From NCBI GenBank assembly GCA_031546985.1, contig JAVBJN010000033.1, forward strand, positions 1-25,958: a stretch of DNA of 25,958 nucleotides. The letters run 5' to 3'. Position 1 is the first letter of the stretch, and every line of letters begins with the position of its first letter. Under the pieces are notes generated by a model. The model had not been told where the DNA came from, did no database searches, and saw only the letters and a program-made list of their open reading frames with translations. A program made the position numbers and the translations under genes. The stretch comes from JAVBJN01 sp031546985 (lineage in GTDB: Bacteria; Bacteroidota; Bacteroidia; Chitinophagales; Chitinophagaceae). Positions 14,721 through 22,741 of this stretch are shown here, piece by piece.

Positions 14721-16340
14721 TTACAGGTTACTGATCACTTTATCTTTCGGGTATTTTACAGAATAGCTGAAACGTATTTTCTGCGTTTCGCCCGGGGCTA
14801 CATTGAGCTTCCAGGTTATAACACCGGTTTCTTTGTTTACATCTGCATTGGCAGATTCGAGGAGCTCTATTTCCATATCACGATCGGTGGCTACCGGGTA
14901 CTGGTCTTTGAGCAGCAGGTTTACGGCTTCTTTTTTACCGTTGCGCACGCGCAGCTCATACGTATAGGTTTGCTTTTTATTGCTGCCAATCAGTTTGGTA
15001 CCACTCTGCTCAGCTACACGCTCGCGCTTGATGGTTATCTTCTTATCGCGCCCCATGCTCAGGTTAAGCGTATCGGTGGTTACCGCCGGGTTGATGTAAG
15101 ACTTGCCTACATAAGTATTTTCGAAAATAATATTGGCTGTGCCAGGCAAAAGGTTCAGCTTTTCAAAATCGGAGATCTCTGCGATCAGAAACGCATCTGC
15201 ATCGGCTTTGGGCACCGCGTAATATTTATAACGTGCCGGAAGGCTGAACGATTTAAGCGCTACGCTGTGCGGCTTGGCATTGGAAGCAATATCGTAAGGC
15301 AGGGCAATATCAAAAGTAGCAGCTAGCTGGTTTTCGGATTGTGTGGTGTACTGGCTTATGCTGGATGGCGCCGGAGCTTCCATCTCTTTTGCATCAACGG
15401 AAACCGCCTGTGCATCTTCGCTTATAGACTGCATCCGGTTTTGATACATCTGTTTTTTTGCGCCATAGTTCTGCTCAGGGTAACCATACCTTAAAAACCA
15501 GGCCGACAATATTGGCGCCGTACCCGATTGCGAAGGGTTGCCGGTAGAGAGGGTTAGTTTTACCTTTTTCCAGTCCAGGCCGGTGTATTGCAGCACATTG
15601 GCTTTATACATGAGCGAAAGCGGCTCCGTGGTTTTATCGGCCCGCAGGTCGTAAAATGCGGTCCATCCGGCGCTAGGGGTAATATAACTTACCGTTACCT
15701 CCGAGGTGGCAGGTGCATCGGCCATTACCTGCAATACCAATTGACCGCTGGTATTGTTGCCATTGCCACTCAGTTCTTTCAGTTGCTGCTGCAACTTATT
15801 TACTTTTTGGGCCTGTGCATACTCCTTATCGGTAAGTAAAGCAATGCTATTGCGGGTTTCGAGCTGTTTAGCTTTGTAGTAATCGGCCAGTTTCATCAGC
15901 TCGGCAACGCTCAAACCGCTGTTGGCACCGGCTATGGCATTGTTTTTATCGAGCAGCTCCAGCAATTTATTCTCGGTATCTTTTTCGTTGGTTATGCGGC
16001 GCAGCTGGCTTTTGGCCGCTTTTAAGCTATCGTCGAGTTTAAGGTACGCTGCGCTATTGGGCTGCCCGGAGAGATAGTTTTTGGCAAAGGTCACCGACAT
16101 AATGGTCACATTGGTACCGGCGCCGATCTGGATGCTGTTTTCATCCAGCAGGTTGGCTACATTATTGATCACCACTTCGCTGCTGCCCGCAGGTATGGTT
16201 ATGCGCGAGGTATGGTTCATTTCCGCGCCTGCGCTAAATACCGTTACCGATTCCAGGCTGGCATTGGCTACGATGGGTTGCTGCTGGGCATATACACTGC
16301 CCGTGCATAACAAGGCAGCCGACAATACTACTATTCTCAT
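14721..16340 (-). CDS. MuiA-like DUF4140/DUF4139 protein
   Basis: This is a 539-aa exported protein with a signal peptide (MRIVVLSAALLCTGSVYAQQ, cleavage near residue 19). An N-terminal DUF4140-like part follows (ANASLESVTVFSAGAEMNHT, VVINNVANLLDENSIQIG), then a charged helical and probably coiled-coil region (about 95-200). The larger DUF4139 beta-rich domain (about 208-530) includes VSYITPSAGWTAFYDLRAD, GLDWKKVKLTLSTGNPSQSG, VKDSYINPAV-like GKSYINPAV and VNLLLKDQYPVATDRDMEI. The family is named for 'mucoidy inhibitor A', but its molecular function is not known. It sits in a minus-strand run but with its own terminator; the start is an ATG at the signal peptide. No truncation is seen, and length is normal. 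Confidence 0.9.
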   Translation of the reverse strand: MRIVVLSAALLCTGSVYAQQQPIVANASLESVTVFSAGAEMNHTSRITIPAGSSEVVINNVANLLDENSIQIGAGTNVTIMSVTFAKNYLSGQPNSAAYLKLDDSLKAAKSQLRRITNEKDTENKLLELLDKNNAIAGANSGLSVAELMKLADYYKAKQLETRNSIALLTDKEYAQAQKVNKLQQQLKELSGNGNNTSGQLVLQVMADAPATSEVTVSYITPSAGWTAFYDLRADKTTEPLSLMYKANVLQYTGLDWKKVKLTLSTGNPSQSGTAPILSAWFLRYGYPEQNYGAKKQMYQNRMQSISEDAQAVSVDAKEMEAPAPSSISQYTTQSENQLAATFDIALPYDIASNAKPHSVALKSFSLPARYKYYAVPKADADAFLIAEISDFEKLNLLPGTANIIFENTYVGKSYINPAVTTDTLNLSMGRDKKITIKRERVAEQSGTKLIGSNKKQTYTYELRVRNGKKEAVNLLLKDQYPVATDRDMEIELLESANADVNKETGVITWKLNVAPGETQKIRFSYSVKYPKDKVISNL

Positions 16341-16422
16341 ATTGGTTTATTTTCCTGTTAAGATGCCCGCACAGGGCCTATTCCATAATTGAAGAACAAA
16401 TAAATGTTCTGCATTTGTATTG

Positions 16423-16902
16423 CTACATCATTTTCGCAGGTGCATGCGCAGCCAGTTCGAGCCGGAGATTATCGAAGTCGGTACGGGTAAATGCATCCAA
16501 ACATTTTTGCACCAGCGCGAGGTCGCAATCTTCGCGCATCAATTCTTTTTGCTGAACCTCGGTGCGTGATGCTCCCAGGCCAAAAAACCGCTTTACCGTA
16601 GCCTCTACCGGGTAAAAATACCGGATGGTAAACAACGGGCCTTTTTCTTCCAGCTCTTTGCCATACGTATACTGGCCGCTAATGTTGAGACAAAATTCCT
16701 GCTGCCAGGTATTGTCTTCATAACGCAGTTCGTAGAAGTAAAAATCGGCCATTACATTGTCCTGCTGCTGGTACACCGCAGCATTAAGCGCTACCCAATC
16801 GGTTTCTGTAAAGTGCGCGATAGCGGCTTTGCCCGTAAGTGCAGGCCAGTGCTGCTCGCCCGATTCCAGGGGATGCTGAAACGATACATTAAAAAGTGCC
16901 AT
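16423..16902 (-). CDS. Hypothetical protein, first of two adjacent unknown genes
   Basis: I do not recognise this 159-aa protein. It appears soluble, with no signal peptide or membrane segment. The central part reads FYFYELRYEDNTWQQEFCLN and then FTIRYFYPVEATVKRFFG, suggesting a beta-rich core, and the C-terminus is helical (EVQQKELMREDCDLALVQKC). Codon use resembles the neighbours. It lies 35 bp downstream of the gene at 16938-17411 on the same strand, so the two are probably co-transcribed. The ATG at 16902 gives a sensible N-terminus (MALFNVSFQHP). No promoter of its own is visible. No function can be assigned. Confidence 0.65.
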   Translation of the reverse strand: MALFNVSFQHPLESGEQHWPALTGKAAIAHFTETDWVALNAAVYQQQDNVMADFYFYELRYEDNTWQQEFCLNISGQYTYGKELEEKGPLFTIRYFYPVEATVKRFFGLGASRTEVQQKELMREDCDLALVQKCLDAFTRTDFDNLRLELAAHAPAKMM

Positions 16903-16937
16903 AGTAGGTTGATAGGTTAAAGGAGGTAAACAGGGTA

Positions 16938-17411
16938 TCAGAGTTGCGGAAAAATCGCATCAATCAATTTACTGAAGTAGGGAAAGTAAATAGCGCCCCA
17001 GGTAGGTTTTTGTACAAAACGGATTCCCTTTTTATGGGTAGTATCGTACAACACTGGAATTTCGAATGCAGACCAGTGTTTCTTGGAAAGCTTGGTACAG
17101 AACTGAACGGCCTCGGGCGTCATATGAGAGCCTTTGAGAATGGCAATTGCGCCTACACCCGCTTGGAGTCCGCGGGGCCAGCCTTTGTGATTGGCCAGGG
17201 CATATTTTAAACATTGGGCAGAAAAACTTTCTATTACCGCTTTATCGATCAAATCGTTGGTTTCGCCAATAAAGATGAAAGTATTCAATTGTGTGGCCAT
17301 CCAGCTCCACCTGAATTCTTTGGTATACCCTATAGTACAAGGCACGCCACCAATGGTTTCCTGGCCAAAATAAGTATTGTCTTTGGTAAAAATAGCTTCA
17401 GTCATGTTCAT
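16938..17411 (-). CDS. Hypothetical protein, second of two adjacent unknown genes
   Basis: This is a 157-aa protein that I do not recognise. It contains TIGYTKEFRWSWMATQLNTF and the strand-like VGAIAILKGSHMTPEAVQFC, with IRFVQKPTWGAIYFPYFSK near the end. It has no signal peptide or clear membrane span and is probably soluble. A near-consensus -7 element, TAATTTCG, lies on the minus strand at 17450-17443, upstream of the start, and may drive this gene and the one at 16423. The gene is divergent from the TetR repressor at 17555. The intergenic gap of about 140 bp contains that repressor's palindrome, so the repressor could in principle also affect this gene. ATG at 17411, or two codons later, would serve as start. 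Confidence 0.65.
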   Translation of the reverse strand: MNMTEAIFTKDNTYFGQETIGGVPCTIGYTKEFRWSWMATQLNTFIFIGETNDLIDKAVIESFSAQCLKYALANHKGWPRGLQAGVGAIAILKGSHMTPEAVQFCTKLSKKHWSAFEIPVLYDTTHKKGIRFVQKPTWGAIYFPYFSKLIDAIFPQL

Positions 17412-17532
17412 AGCAATGATTGGTTATAATCTTGGAATCAAGCGAAATTAATGGTTTTGACCGACTTACAGGCGCTGCTATCGTCGTTGCAAATTCATTT
17501 TACCCAATTTAATTATTGTTTCTTACTTTTAC

Positions 17533-17551
17533 ATACCATAAGGTATGGTAT
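17533..17551. promoter_or_regulatory. Probable TetR operator
   Basis: ATACCATA (17533-17540) and TATGGTAT (17544-17551) form a perfect inverted repeat around AGG. It ends 3 bp before the TetR ATG and lies in the promoter/leader area, as expected for an autoregulatory operator. Confidence 0.65.
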
Positions 17552-17554
17552 TGT

Positions 17555-18082
17555 ATGAAAAAAATAGAAAAAACAAGCTGGTTTACCGAAAGCTTCGCGA
17601 TTCTGGAATCGGAAGGATTTTCCAAAATCACCATCGATAATCTCTGCAAGCGGTTAAACGTAACCAAAGGTTCGTTTTACCATCATTTTAAGAACCCTGA
17701 TACGTTTTTACAAGCGCTCATGGATTATTGGATGGAGCAAAACACCTTGTCGATTATCCGGCACACAGATGCTGCGCAGAGCCAGGAAGAGAAAAAACTG
17801 CTTTTGCACAAGCTCACGATAAACCTCTCGCACCAACTGGAACTGGCCATCCGTGCCTGGGGCTACTCCCACCCCATTATTAAAACGGCAGTGCGCGAAA
17901 CCGATAAAATACGCCTGGCATACTTAAAAGCACTGCAACAACAAAACGGCATGACCAGCCAGGCGGCCAACGATGCAGCCATCCTGGAATACGCTGCCCT
18001 CATTGGCATACAGCAACTCCTGCCCGACCTGCCTAAAGAAGAATTCCATCGCTTACAGCAAGTTTTTATAACCAAATTTTAA
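17555..18082 (+). CDS. TetR/AcrR-family transcriptional repressor
   Basis: This is a 175-aa regulator. The N-terminal helix-turn-helix is clear: FAILESEGFSKITIDNLCKR then LNVTKGSFYHHFKNPDTFLQ, which matches the TetR pattern of the recognition helix ending in YHHF. The rest is a helical ligand-binding domain with no recognisable ligand. The ATG at 17555 was chosen over a TTG at 17516, because the 39 bases between hold the operator-like palindrome 17533-17551. It is first in a run of three closely spaced plus-strand genes (gaps 10 and 5 bp), which it probably controls together with itself. The binding ligand is unknown. Confidence 0.92.
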   Translation: MKKIEKTSWFTESFAILESEGFSKITIDNLCKRLNVTKGSFYHHFKNPDTFLQALMDYWMEQNTLSIIRHTDAAQSQEEKKLLLHKLTINLSHQLELAIRAWGYSHPIIKTAVRETDKIRLAYLKALQQQNGMTSQAANDAAILEYAALIGIQQLLPDLPKEEFHRLQQVFITKF

Positions 18083-18092
18083 ACCTACAAAC

Positions 18093-18488
18093 ATGAACTA
18101 CCCTTTTATTGCTGCAGGCATCGTCCTGTTTCTGGCTTTTGTTATTCATACCATTTTTGGCGACAAGGATTACCGGGAAATTAATCCTGGCCGGGGAGAT
18201 GCTGCATCGGTACGGCCGTTTCAGATATGGCTCATGGGCCGTGGCACGTTTCAAATGGTGAGTGTAGATCTGCTGCTTACCGCGGTGGCTATTTTCCTCA
18301 TGGGCATTAACATCATTCCCTACAACTACCACCTGGCGGGGTTTATAGCCCTGCTTTACCTGGGCTACCTCGCCTTTTGGCTGCTCACACTGCTCTTTTC
18401 CAAAGCTAAGGGTGTCGACTATCTGAGGGTGGGCCAATGGACCATCTTCCTCACTGCATTTGTTTTGATCATGGCAGGCATAAAATAA
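18093..18488 (+). CDS. Small four-span membrane protein in the TetR operon
   Basis: This is a 131-aa protein with four hydrophobic stretches (about 4-20, 55-75, 81-102 and 111-130) and a short loop carrying basic and acidic residues after the first (DKDYREINPGRGDAASVRP). No family is recognised with confidence. It starts 10 bp after the TetR stop and ends 5 bp before the DUF2867 gene, so it is certainly in the same transcription unit. An efflux or stress role is the kind of function often placed under TetR control, but nothing in the sequence proves it. Confidence 0.8.
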   Translation: MNYPFIAAGIVLFLAFVIHTIFGDKDYREINPGRGDAASVRPFQIWLMGRGTFQMVSVDLLLTAVAIFLMGINIIPYNYHLAGFIALLYLGYLAFWLLTLLFSKAKGVDYLRVGQWTIFLTAFVLIMAGIK

Positions 18489-18493
18489 ACGGT

Positions 18494-19018
18494 ATGAAAA
18501 TCAGTAAAACCATTGTTCCCCCGCAGTCGCTGGTCACTAAATACATTCCTGCTAGTTATACTGACGCATTTGTTTGTGATTTTACCAGCAACGAACCTGT
18601 AACCGCCGATGATATACAGATCGCCTTCTGGTCGGATTCGCCCAAATGGGTAAACGCACTTTTCGTGTTTCGCGACTGGCTTGTAAAACCATTTGGCATA
18701 CAAGGCGGTAGCGGACGGGTAAAAACGGATATTGAAAACTGCATCCGCTCGGGCGGCCAATACAAGTTTGTATCTATCCCTGATAAATCGGCCAATGAAA
18801 CGGTGCTCTGCGCCAATGACAAACACCTGAAAATGTATTTCTCGGTGCAAACGCAAGCAACCGGATCGCAACAGAAGGTAACCGTATCCACCATTGTGCA
18901 TTTTCACAATTGGCTGGGAAATGTCTATTTCTACACTATTTACCCGTTTCATTACCTCGTGGTAAAGGCCATGCTGCAACACATTATCCGCAAAAGGGAA
19001 AGCAACCCCGAGAAATGA
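18494..19018 (+). CDS. DUF2867-like protein in the TetR operon
   Basis: This is a 174-aa protein. It contains the blocks ITA-like VTADDIQIAFWSDSPKWVN, LFVFRDWLVKPFGI and VSTIVHFHNWLGNVYFYTIY, ending with PFHYLVVKAMLQH. This order (a start with YTDAFVC, then the two W-rich segments, then a FH-rich hydrophobic end) is typical of DUF2867, a family of unknown function with a fold probably related to START/SRPBCC lipid-binding proteins. The ATG at 18494 was chosen rather than an in-frame ATG at 18437, because the latter overlaps the preceding membrane-protein gene by 52 bp. With the membrane protein, it forms the likely target of the TetR repressor. Confidence 0.8.
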   Translation: MKISKTIVPPQSLVTKYIPASYTDAFVCDFTSNEPVTADDIQIAFWSDSPKWVNALFVFRDWLVKPFGIQGGSGRVKTDIENCIRSGGQYKFVSIPDKSANETVLCANDKHLKMYFSVQTQATGSQQKVTVSTIVHFHNWLGNVYFYTIYPFHYLVVKAMLQHIIRKRESNPEK

Positions 19019-19083
19019 TATTGCCATGACAAACCAGCCCACTAAAGCTGATGCGCGTCATGCAGTCTCCGTTTTAGGTTAGG

Positions 19084-19091
19084 TAATTTTG
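19084..19091 (+). promoter_or_regulatory. Candidate -7 promoter box of hemN
   Basis: TAATTTTG matches TAnnTTTG exactly, 17 bp before the hemN ATG. A clear -33 partner is not seen at the expected distance, so this is tentative. Confidence 0.4.
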
Positions 19092-19108
19092 GAGTATAGT
19101 TTAAGTCT

Positions 19109-20473
19109 ATGATTCCGATCGCATTATTGCAGCAATACAATGTGCCTGCCCCCCGATACACCAGCTACCCCACCGTTCCGTTCTGGAACGAACAGATTGA
19201 CCCCGACCAATGGAAACAGGTCTTCATCCGGCAATCGGCCGCAGCGCATGCCAATGGCGGCATAAGCCTGTACATTCACCTGCCCTTTTGCGAATCGTTG
19301 TGCACATCCTGCGGTTGCAACAAAAAAATAACGACCAACCACAGCGTGGAAAACGACTACCTGCAAGCGGTGTTAAAAGAATGGAAAATATACCGCTCCT
19401 GGATGGCCGAGCCTCCTGTAATTCGTGAGCTGCACCTGGGCGGTGGCACGCCTACCTTCTTTTCGCCAGCGCACCTGCAAATGCTTATCGAAGGTATTTT
19501 GAACGATAGTGTGGTACATGCCGGGCACGAATTCAGTTTTGAAGGACATCCTAACAATACAACCCGCGAGCATTTGCAAACTTTGTACAACCTGGGGTTT
19601 CGCCGGGTGAGCTTTGGTGTGCAAGACCATAATGAACAGGTGCAAAAGATCATCAACCGTATACAACCTTTGGAGCGGGTGGCCGAAGTGGTAGACATGG
19701 CCCGGGCTATTGGTTACAGCTCGGTTAACTTCGATCTTATTTACGGCCTACCGTTGCAAACGCCGGAGAGTATAGCCCAAACAATACAACAAAGCATAGC
19801 TTTAAAACCAGACCGCATCGCGTTTTACAGCTACGCGCATGTGCCCTGGACCAGCAAAGCGCAGCGCTTGTTTGACGAAAACGACCTGCCCGATGCGGCC
19901 ACCAAAATGCAATTGTACGTAACAGGAAAAACGTTGTTTACCGAGCAGGGCTATGCCGATATTGGTATGGATCATTTTGCCCTGCCGCACGATGACCTGT
20001 ACATAGCCTGGCAGGAAGGCCGCCTGCATCGCAATTTTATGGGTTATACCACCCAGCGCACATCGCTATTACTGGGACTTGGTGTATCGAGCATCAGCGA
20101 TGTGGGTGCAGCATTTGCACAAAACGAAAAAGCGCTGCACGATTATTACCAATGTATAAATAATAATGAAACAGCAGTAACCAAAGGTTATTTCCTTACA
20201 GCCGAAGACATGGCCATGCGCCAATACATTCTGGATTTGAGCTGCCAGGGCGAGGCCTTATTGCAACCGGAGCACCTCGCTGTTTTACAAGAGAATACAT
20301 TTGGAGAACTGGCGCAACTGGCACAAAACGGTCTTTTAACCTGGAATACCTCTCAAGTGAAACTCACCCCACTGGGACGTCATTTTATAAGAAATGTGTG
20401 TAAAGCTTTTGACCAGCATTTGTGGCGTAGCCAATCTGTGGCGATAAAGAAGAAATTTAGCCAGGCGGTTTAA
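19109..20473 (+). CDS. hemN: Oxygen-independent coproporphyrinogen III oxidase
   Basis: This radical SAM enzyme decarboxylates two propionate side chains of coproporphyrinogen III to give protoporphyrinogen IX without oxygen, in heme synthesis. The 454-aa length equals that of characterised HemN proteins. The 4Fe-4S/SAM motif is CESLCTSCGC with C61, C65 and C68, plus C70, which is part of the HemN signature. GGGTPTF, the SAM-binding glycine-rich segment, follows. The N-terminal NVPAPRYTSYPTVP is also typical of true HemN and argues against the HemW look-alikes. It is a single gene, converging with hemJ (20470-21021) with a four-base overlap. Confidence 0.96.
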   Translation: MIPIALLQQYNVPAPRYTSYPTVPFWNEQIDPDQWKQVFIRQSAAAHANGGISLYIHLPFCESLCTSCGCNKKITTNHSVENDYLQAVLKEWKIYRSWMAEPPVIRELHLGGGTPTFFSPAHLQMLIEGILNDSVVHAGHEFSFEGHPNNTTREHLQTLYNLGFRRVSFGVQDHNEQVQKIINRIQPLERVAEVVDMARAIGYSSVNFDLIYGLPLQTPESIAQTIQQSIALKPDRIAFYSYAHVPWTSKAQRLFDENDLPDAATKMQLYVTGKTLFTEQGYADIGMDHFALPHDDLYIAWQEGRLHRNFMGYTTQRTSLLLGLGVSSISDVGAAFAQNEKALHDYYQCINNNETAVTKGYFLTAEDMAMRQYILDLSCQGEALLQPEHLAVLQENTFGELAQLAQNGLLTWNTSQVKLTPLGRHFIRNVCKAFDQHLWRSQSVAIKKKFSQAV

Positions 20474-21021
20474 CCTTTGCGTTTACGAACTGTTTTGTAG
20501 ATGCGGATGGCGCTCATCAATAAAGCGATGAAGGCCAGCAATCCTCCAATGCCCCAAACCCAGCTCATGCTTTGCTTTACCACCGCCAGCATTACAATAG
20601 CAATAAGAAAGATAGTAGCTACTTCGTTCCAAACCCTTAGCTTTTGGGAGGAGTAGGCAAACACACCGTTCATCTCCTGTTTGTAGATGGCGTGCAGCGT
20701 AAAGTGGTAAACGTAAAGGAAGACTACGAAAATGAGTTTAATAAGCAGCCAGCGACCGCCTTCTTCAAATAAAGCATGGTGCCAGCCTCCGGTAAACATC
20801 ACCAGCGGCCCAAGGATAAGCGTTAACACTGCCGAAGGCCAGGTAATGCCAAACCAAAGCCTTTTCATCATTACCTTAAACTGGTTGCGCAAAATATCGC
20901 GCTCGGCAGCAGGTTTATCGCCCGCTTCGGTAGCGTAAATAAACAACCTGGGCATATAAAACATGCCTGCAAACCAGGTAACGATAAAAATAATATGGAG
21001 GGCTTTAAGGTATGGGTACAT
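20470..21021 (-). CDS. hemJ: Protoporphyrinogen IX oxidase, HemJ type
   Basis: This is an integral membrane enzyme oxidising protoporphyrinogen IX to protoporphyrin IX, the step after HemN. The 183-aa protein begins with the HemJ signature LKALHIIFIVTWFAGMFYMP, including conserved H9 and the PRLFIY that follows. It has about five membrane spans, a typical RRW-like GRWLLIKLIFV segment and a final basic KTVRKRKG. The ATG at 21021 was chosen over a TTG at 21036, since the latter adds only five residues of no known use. An exact -7 promoter box (TACTTTTG on the minus strand, 21041-21034) lies 13 bp upstream. Its stop codon shares bases with that of hemN (TTAA at 20470-20473). Confidence 0.93.
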   Translation of the reverse strand: MYPYLKALHIIFIVTWFAGMFYMPRLFIYATEAGDKPAAERDILRNQFKVMMKRLWFGITWPSAVLTLILGPLVMFTGGWHHALFEEGGRWLLIKLIFVVFLYVYHFTLHAIYKQEMNGVFAYSSQKLRVWNEVATIFLIAIVMLAVVKQSMSWVWGIGGLLAFIALLMSAIRIYKTVRKRKG

Positions 21022-21033
21022 AACAATGCTGTG

Positions 21034-21041
21034 CAAAAGTA
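21034..21041 (-). promoter_or_regulatory. Candidate -7 promoter box of hemJ
   Basis: The minus strand reads TACTTTTG, an exact TAnnTTTG match, 13 bp before the ATG. The leader would be only about six nucleotides. The -33 region is poor, so this is tentative. Confidence 0.35.
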
Positions 21042-21091
21042 CACACTTTGGTTGAAACGTACCAGCCCCTCAAAACCCTCCTAAAGTAGCG

Positions 21092-22501
21092 TTAAAGCAA
21101 TGTAGTAGGACAAACATATTCTGTAATGGCAAAGGCATTGCAGTCTTTAATGGCCTTAAACCCACCCTGCACATCAGCCAGGTTTTCGTAGCCCTTTGCC
21201 TTGAGTATGGAAATAAAAATCATAGACCGGTAGCCTCCGGCACAATGCACATAATAAGGTTGGTCGCGATCCAGTTTGCTGGCAGTTTCGTGGAGATAAT
21301 CGAGCGGCATATTTTCTGCGTCTACAGCATGCTCGCTCAGAAACTCACTTTGCCTGCGCACGTCCAGCAGGTTTATGGGCTGTGTCATCTCCACCAGGTC
21401 TCTGGCTGTTACAACGCGAACATAATCGATTGGTTTGCCTGCCGCTTGCCATGCAGCAAAACCACCATCAAGGTAGCCAATGGTACCATCGTACCCCACC
21501 CTTGCCAGGCGGGTTATAGCTTCTTCTTCTGTGCCCGGCTCCGTAACCAATACTATAGGTTGCGCGATATCAGAGATTAATGCGCCGGCCCAGGGTGCAA
21601 AACTCCCTTTGAGCCCAATATTCATAGCGCCGGGTATAAATCCTCTTGCAAAATCCTGCGCATCGCGGGTATCCAGTACCAGCACGCCTCTATCGCCTGT
21701 CAACGCATCAAAATCGTTGGGCGATAATGGTTTTAATCCACGTTGCAGCACCGCATCAATACTATCGTAGCCTTGCTTGTTCAACTTTACATTTAACGGA
21801 AAATAAGCCGGCGGCGGCATTAACCCGGTGGTTACCTCCCTAATAAATTCATCCCGGGTCATATTGGCCCGCAAGGCATAATTTGTGGCTTTCTGGTGCC
21901 CCAGCGTATCGGAGGTTTCCTTACTCATATTTTTGCCACAGGCGCTGCCCGCGCCATGTGCCGGGTACACCACCACATCGTCTGGCAGGGGCATAATCTT
22001 GTTTCTAAGCGAATCGAACAGGATGCCCGCCAGTTCTTCCTGGGTTAGCCCTGCTGCCTTTTGAGCCAGATCGGGGCGGCCTACATCGTCAATAAACAGG
22101 GCATCGCCGGAGAACAGGGCCACAGGTTTGCCCTTTTCATCCAGTAACAGGTAAGAAGTGCTTTCCATAGTATGGCCGGGTGTGTGCAGTGCTTTAATGC
22201 TCACTTTACCCAACTGAAATACTTGTCCGTCTTCCGCAATCAATGCATTAAACGAAGGCTCCGCACCCGGACCAAACACAACAGGAGCGCCTGTTTTTTG
22301 AGCAAGGTCTACATGGCCCGAAACAAAATCGGCATGAAAATGCGTTTCAAAAATGTACCTGATCTGCGCATGGTCGCGGGTTGCTTTATCCAGATAGGGT
22401 TTTACCTCGCGCAAAGGGTCAATAATGGCGGCGTCTCCCTCACTTTCAATGTAGTAAGCACCCTGCGCCAGGCACCCGGTATAGATTTGTTCAATTTTCA
22501 T
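21092..22501 (-). CDS. CstB-like persulfide dioxygenase/rhodanese fusion
   Basis: This is a 469-aa protein joining a metallo-beta-lactamase-fold persulfide dioxygenase (residues 1-250) to two rhodanese domains (about 265-360 and 365-469). Metal-binding residues are visible: THFHADFVSGH with H54, H56 and D58, then H110 (TPGHT), D133 (SGDALF) and H182 (AHGAG). The first rhodanese domain lacks a catalytic Cys, as in CstB; the second has HCAGGYRS with C420, the sulfur-carrying Cys. By analogy with CstB and ETHE1 it oxidises glutathione/CoA-type or other persulfides to thiosulfate or sulfite, detoxifying sulfide. It is a single gene. The 240-bp region upstream has an ACCTGTATCAGGT palindrome (22560-22572). 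Confidence 0.88.
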   Translation of the reverse strand: MKIEQIYTGCLAQGAYYIESEGDAAIIDPLREVKPYLDKATRDHAQIRYIFETHFHADFVSGHVDLAQKTGAPVVFGPGAEPSFNALIAEDGQVFQLGKVSIKALHTPGHTMESTSYLLLDEKGKPVALFSGDALFIDDVGRPDLAQKAAGLTQEELAGILFDSLRNKIMPLPDDVVVYPAHGAGSACGKNMSKETSDTLGHQKATNYALRANMTRDEFIREVTTGLMPPPAYFPLNVKLNKQGYDSIDAVLQRGLKPLSPNDFDALTGDRGVLVLDTRDAQDFARGFIPGAMNIGLKGSFAPWAGALISDIAQPIVLVTEPGTEEEAITRLARVGYDGTIGYLDGGFAAWQAAGKPIDYVRVVTARDLVEMTQPINLLDVRRQSEFLSEHAVDAENMPLDYLHETASKLDRDQPYYVHCAGGYRSMIFISILKAKGYENLADVQGGFKAIKDCNAFAITEYVCPTTLL

Positions 22502-22559
22502 AACAGCGGTGTTTGAGTTAACTCCGCTAAATTGAGGTATTGCGCAGGTAAATTTTGTG

Positions 22560-22572
22560 ACCTGTATCAGGT
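22560..22572. promoter_or_regulatory. Palindromic site upstream of the CstB-like gene
   Basis: ACCTG and CAGGT flank TAT in ACCTGTATCAGGT, a short perfect inverted repeat 59 bp before the gene's start. A related half (GCAGGTAAA) lies at 22544-22552. It is a plausible operator for a sulfide or redox regulator, but this is not shown. Confidence 0.35.
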
Positions 22573-22741
22573 AAAAAGATTTATTTGGTCAGATTCAGGA
22601 GTGCCTTAAATGTTTAAAAAAGCCTAAATAAGCGCTAAGAGGCTGTACCTGGCAGCGAAACAAAATAAATAGCTAAATTGCCCGCACTGGCTACTTACAT
22701 GTAACAAATGCCAGCTTACCTAACCTTAACAACCTTGTATT

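Noticed and set aside
17516..17554. TTG start giving TetR 13 more residues
   Set aside because: It would place the operator palindrome inside the coding region; the ATG at 17555 gives the normal TetR N-terminus.
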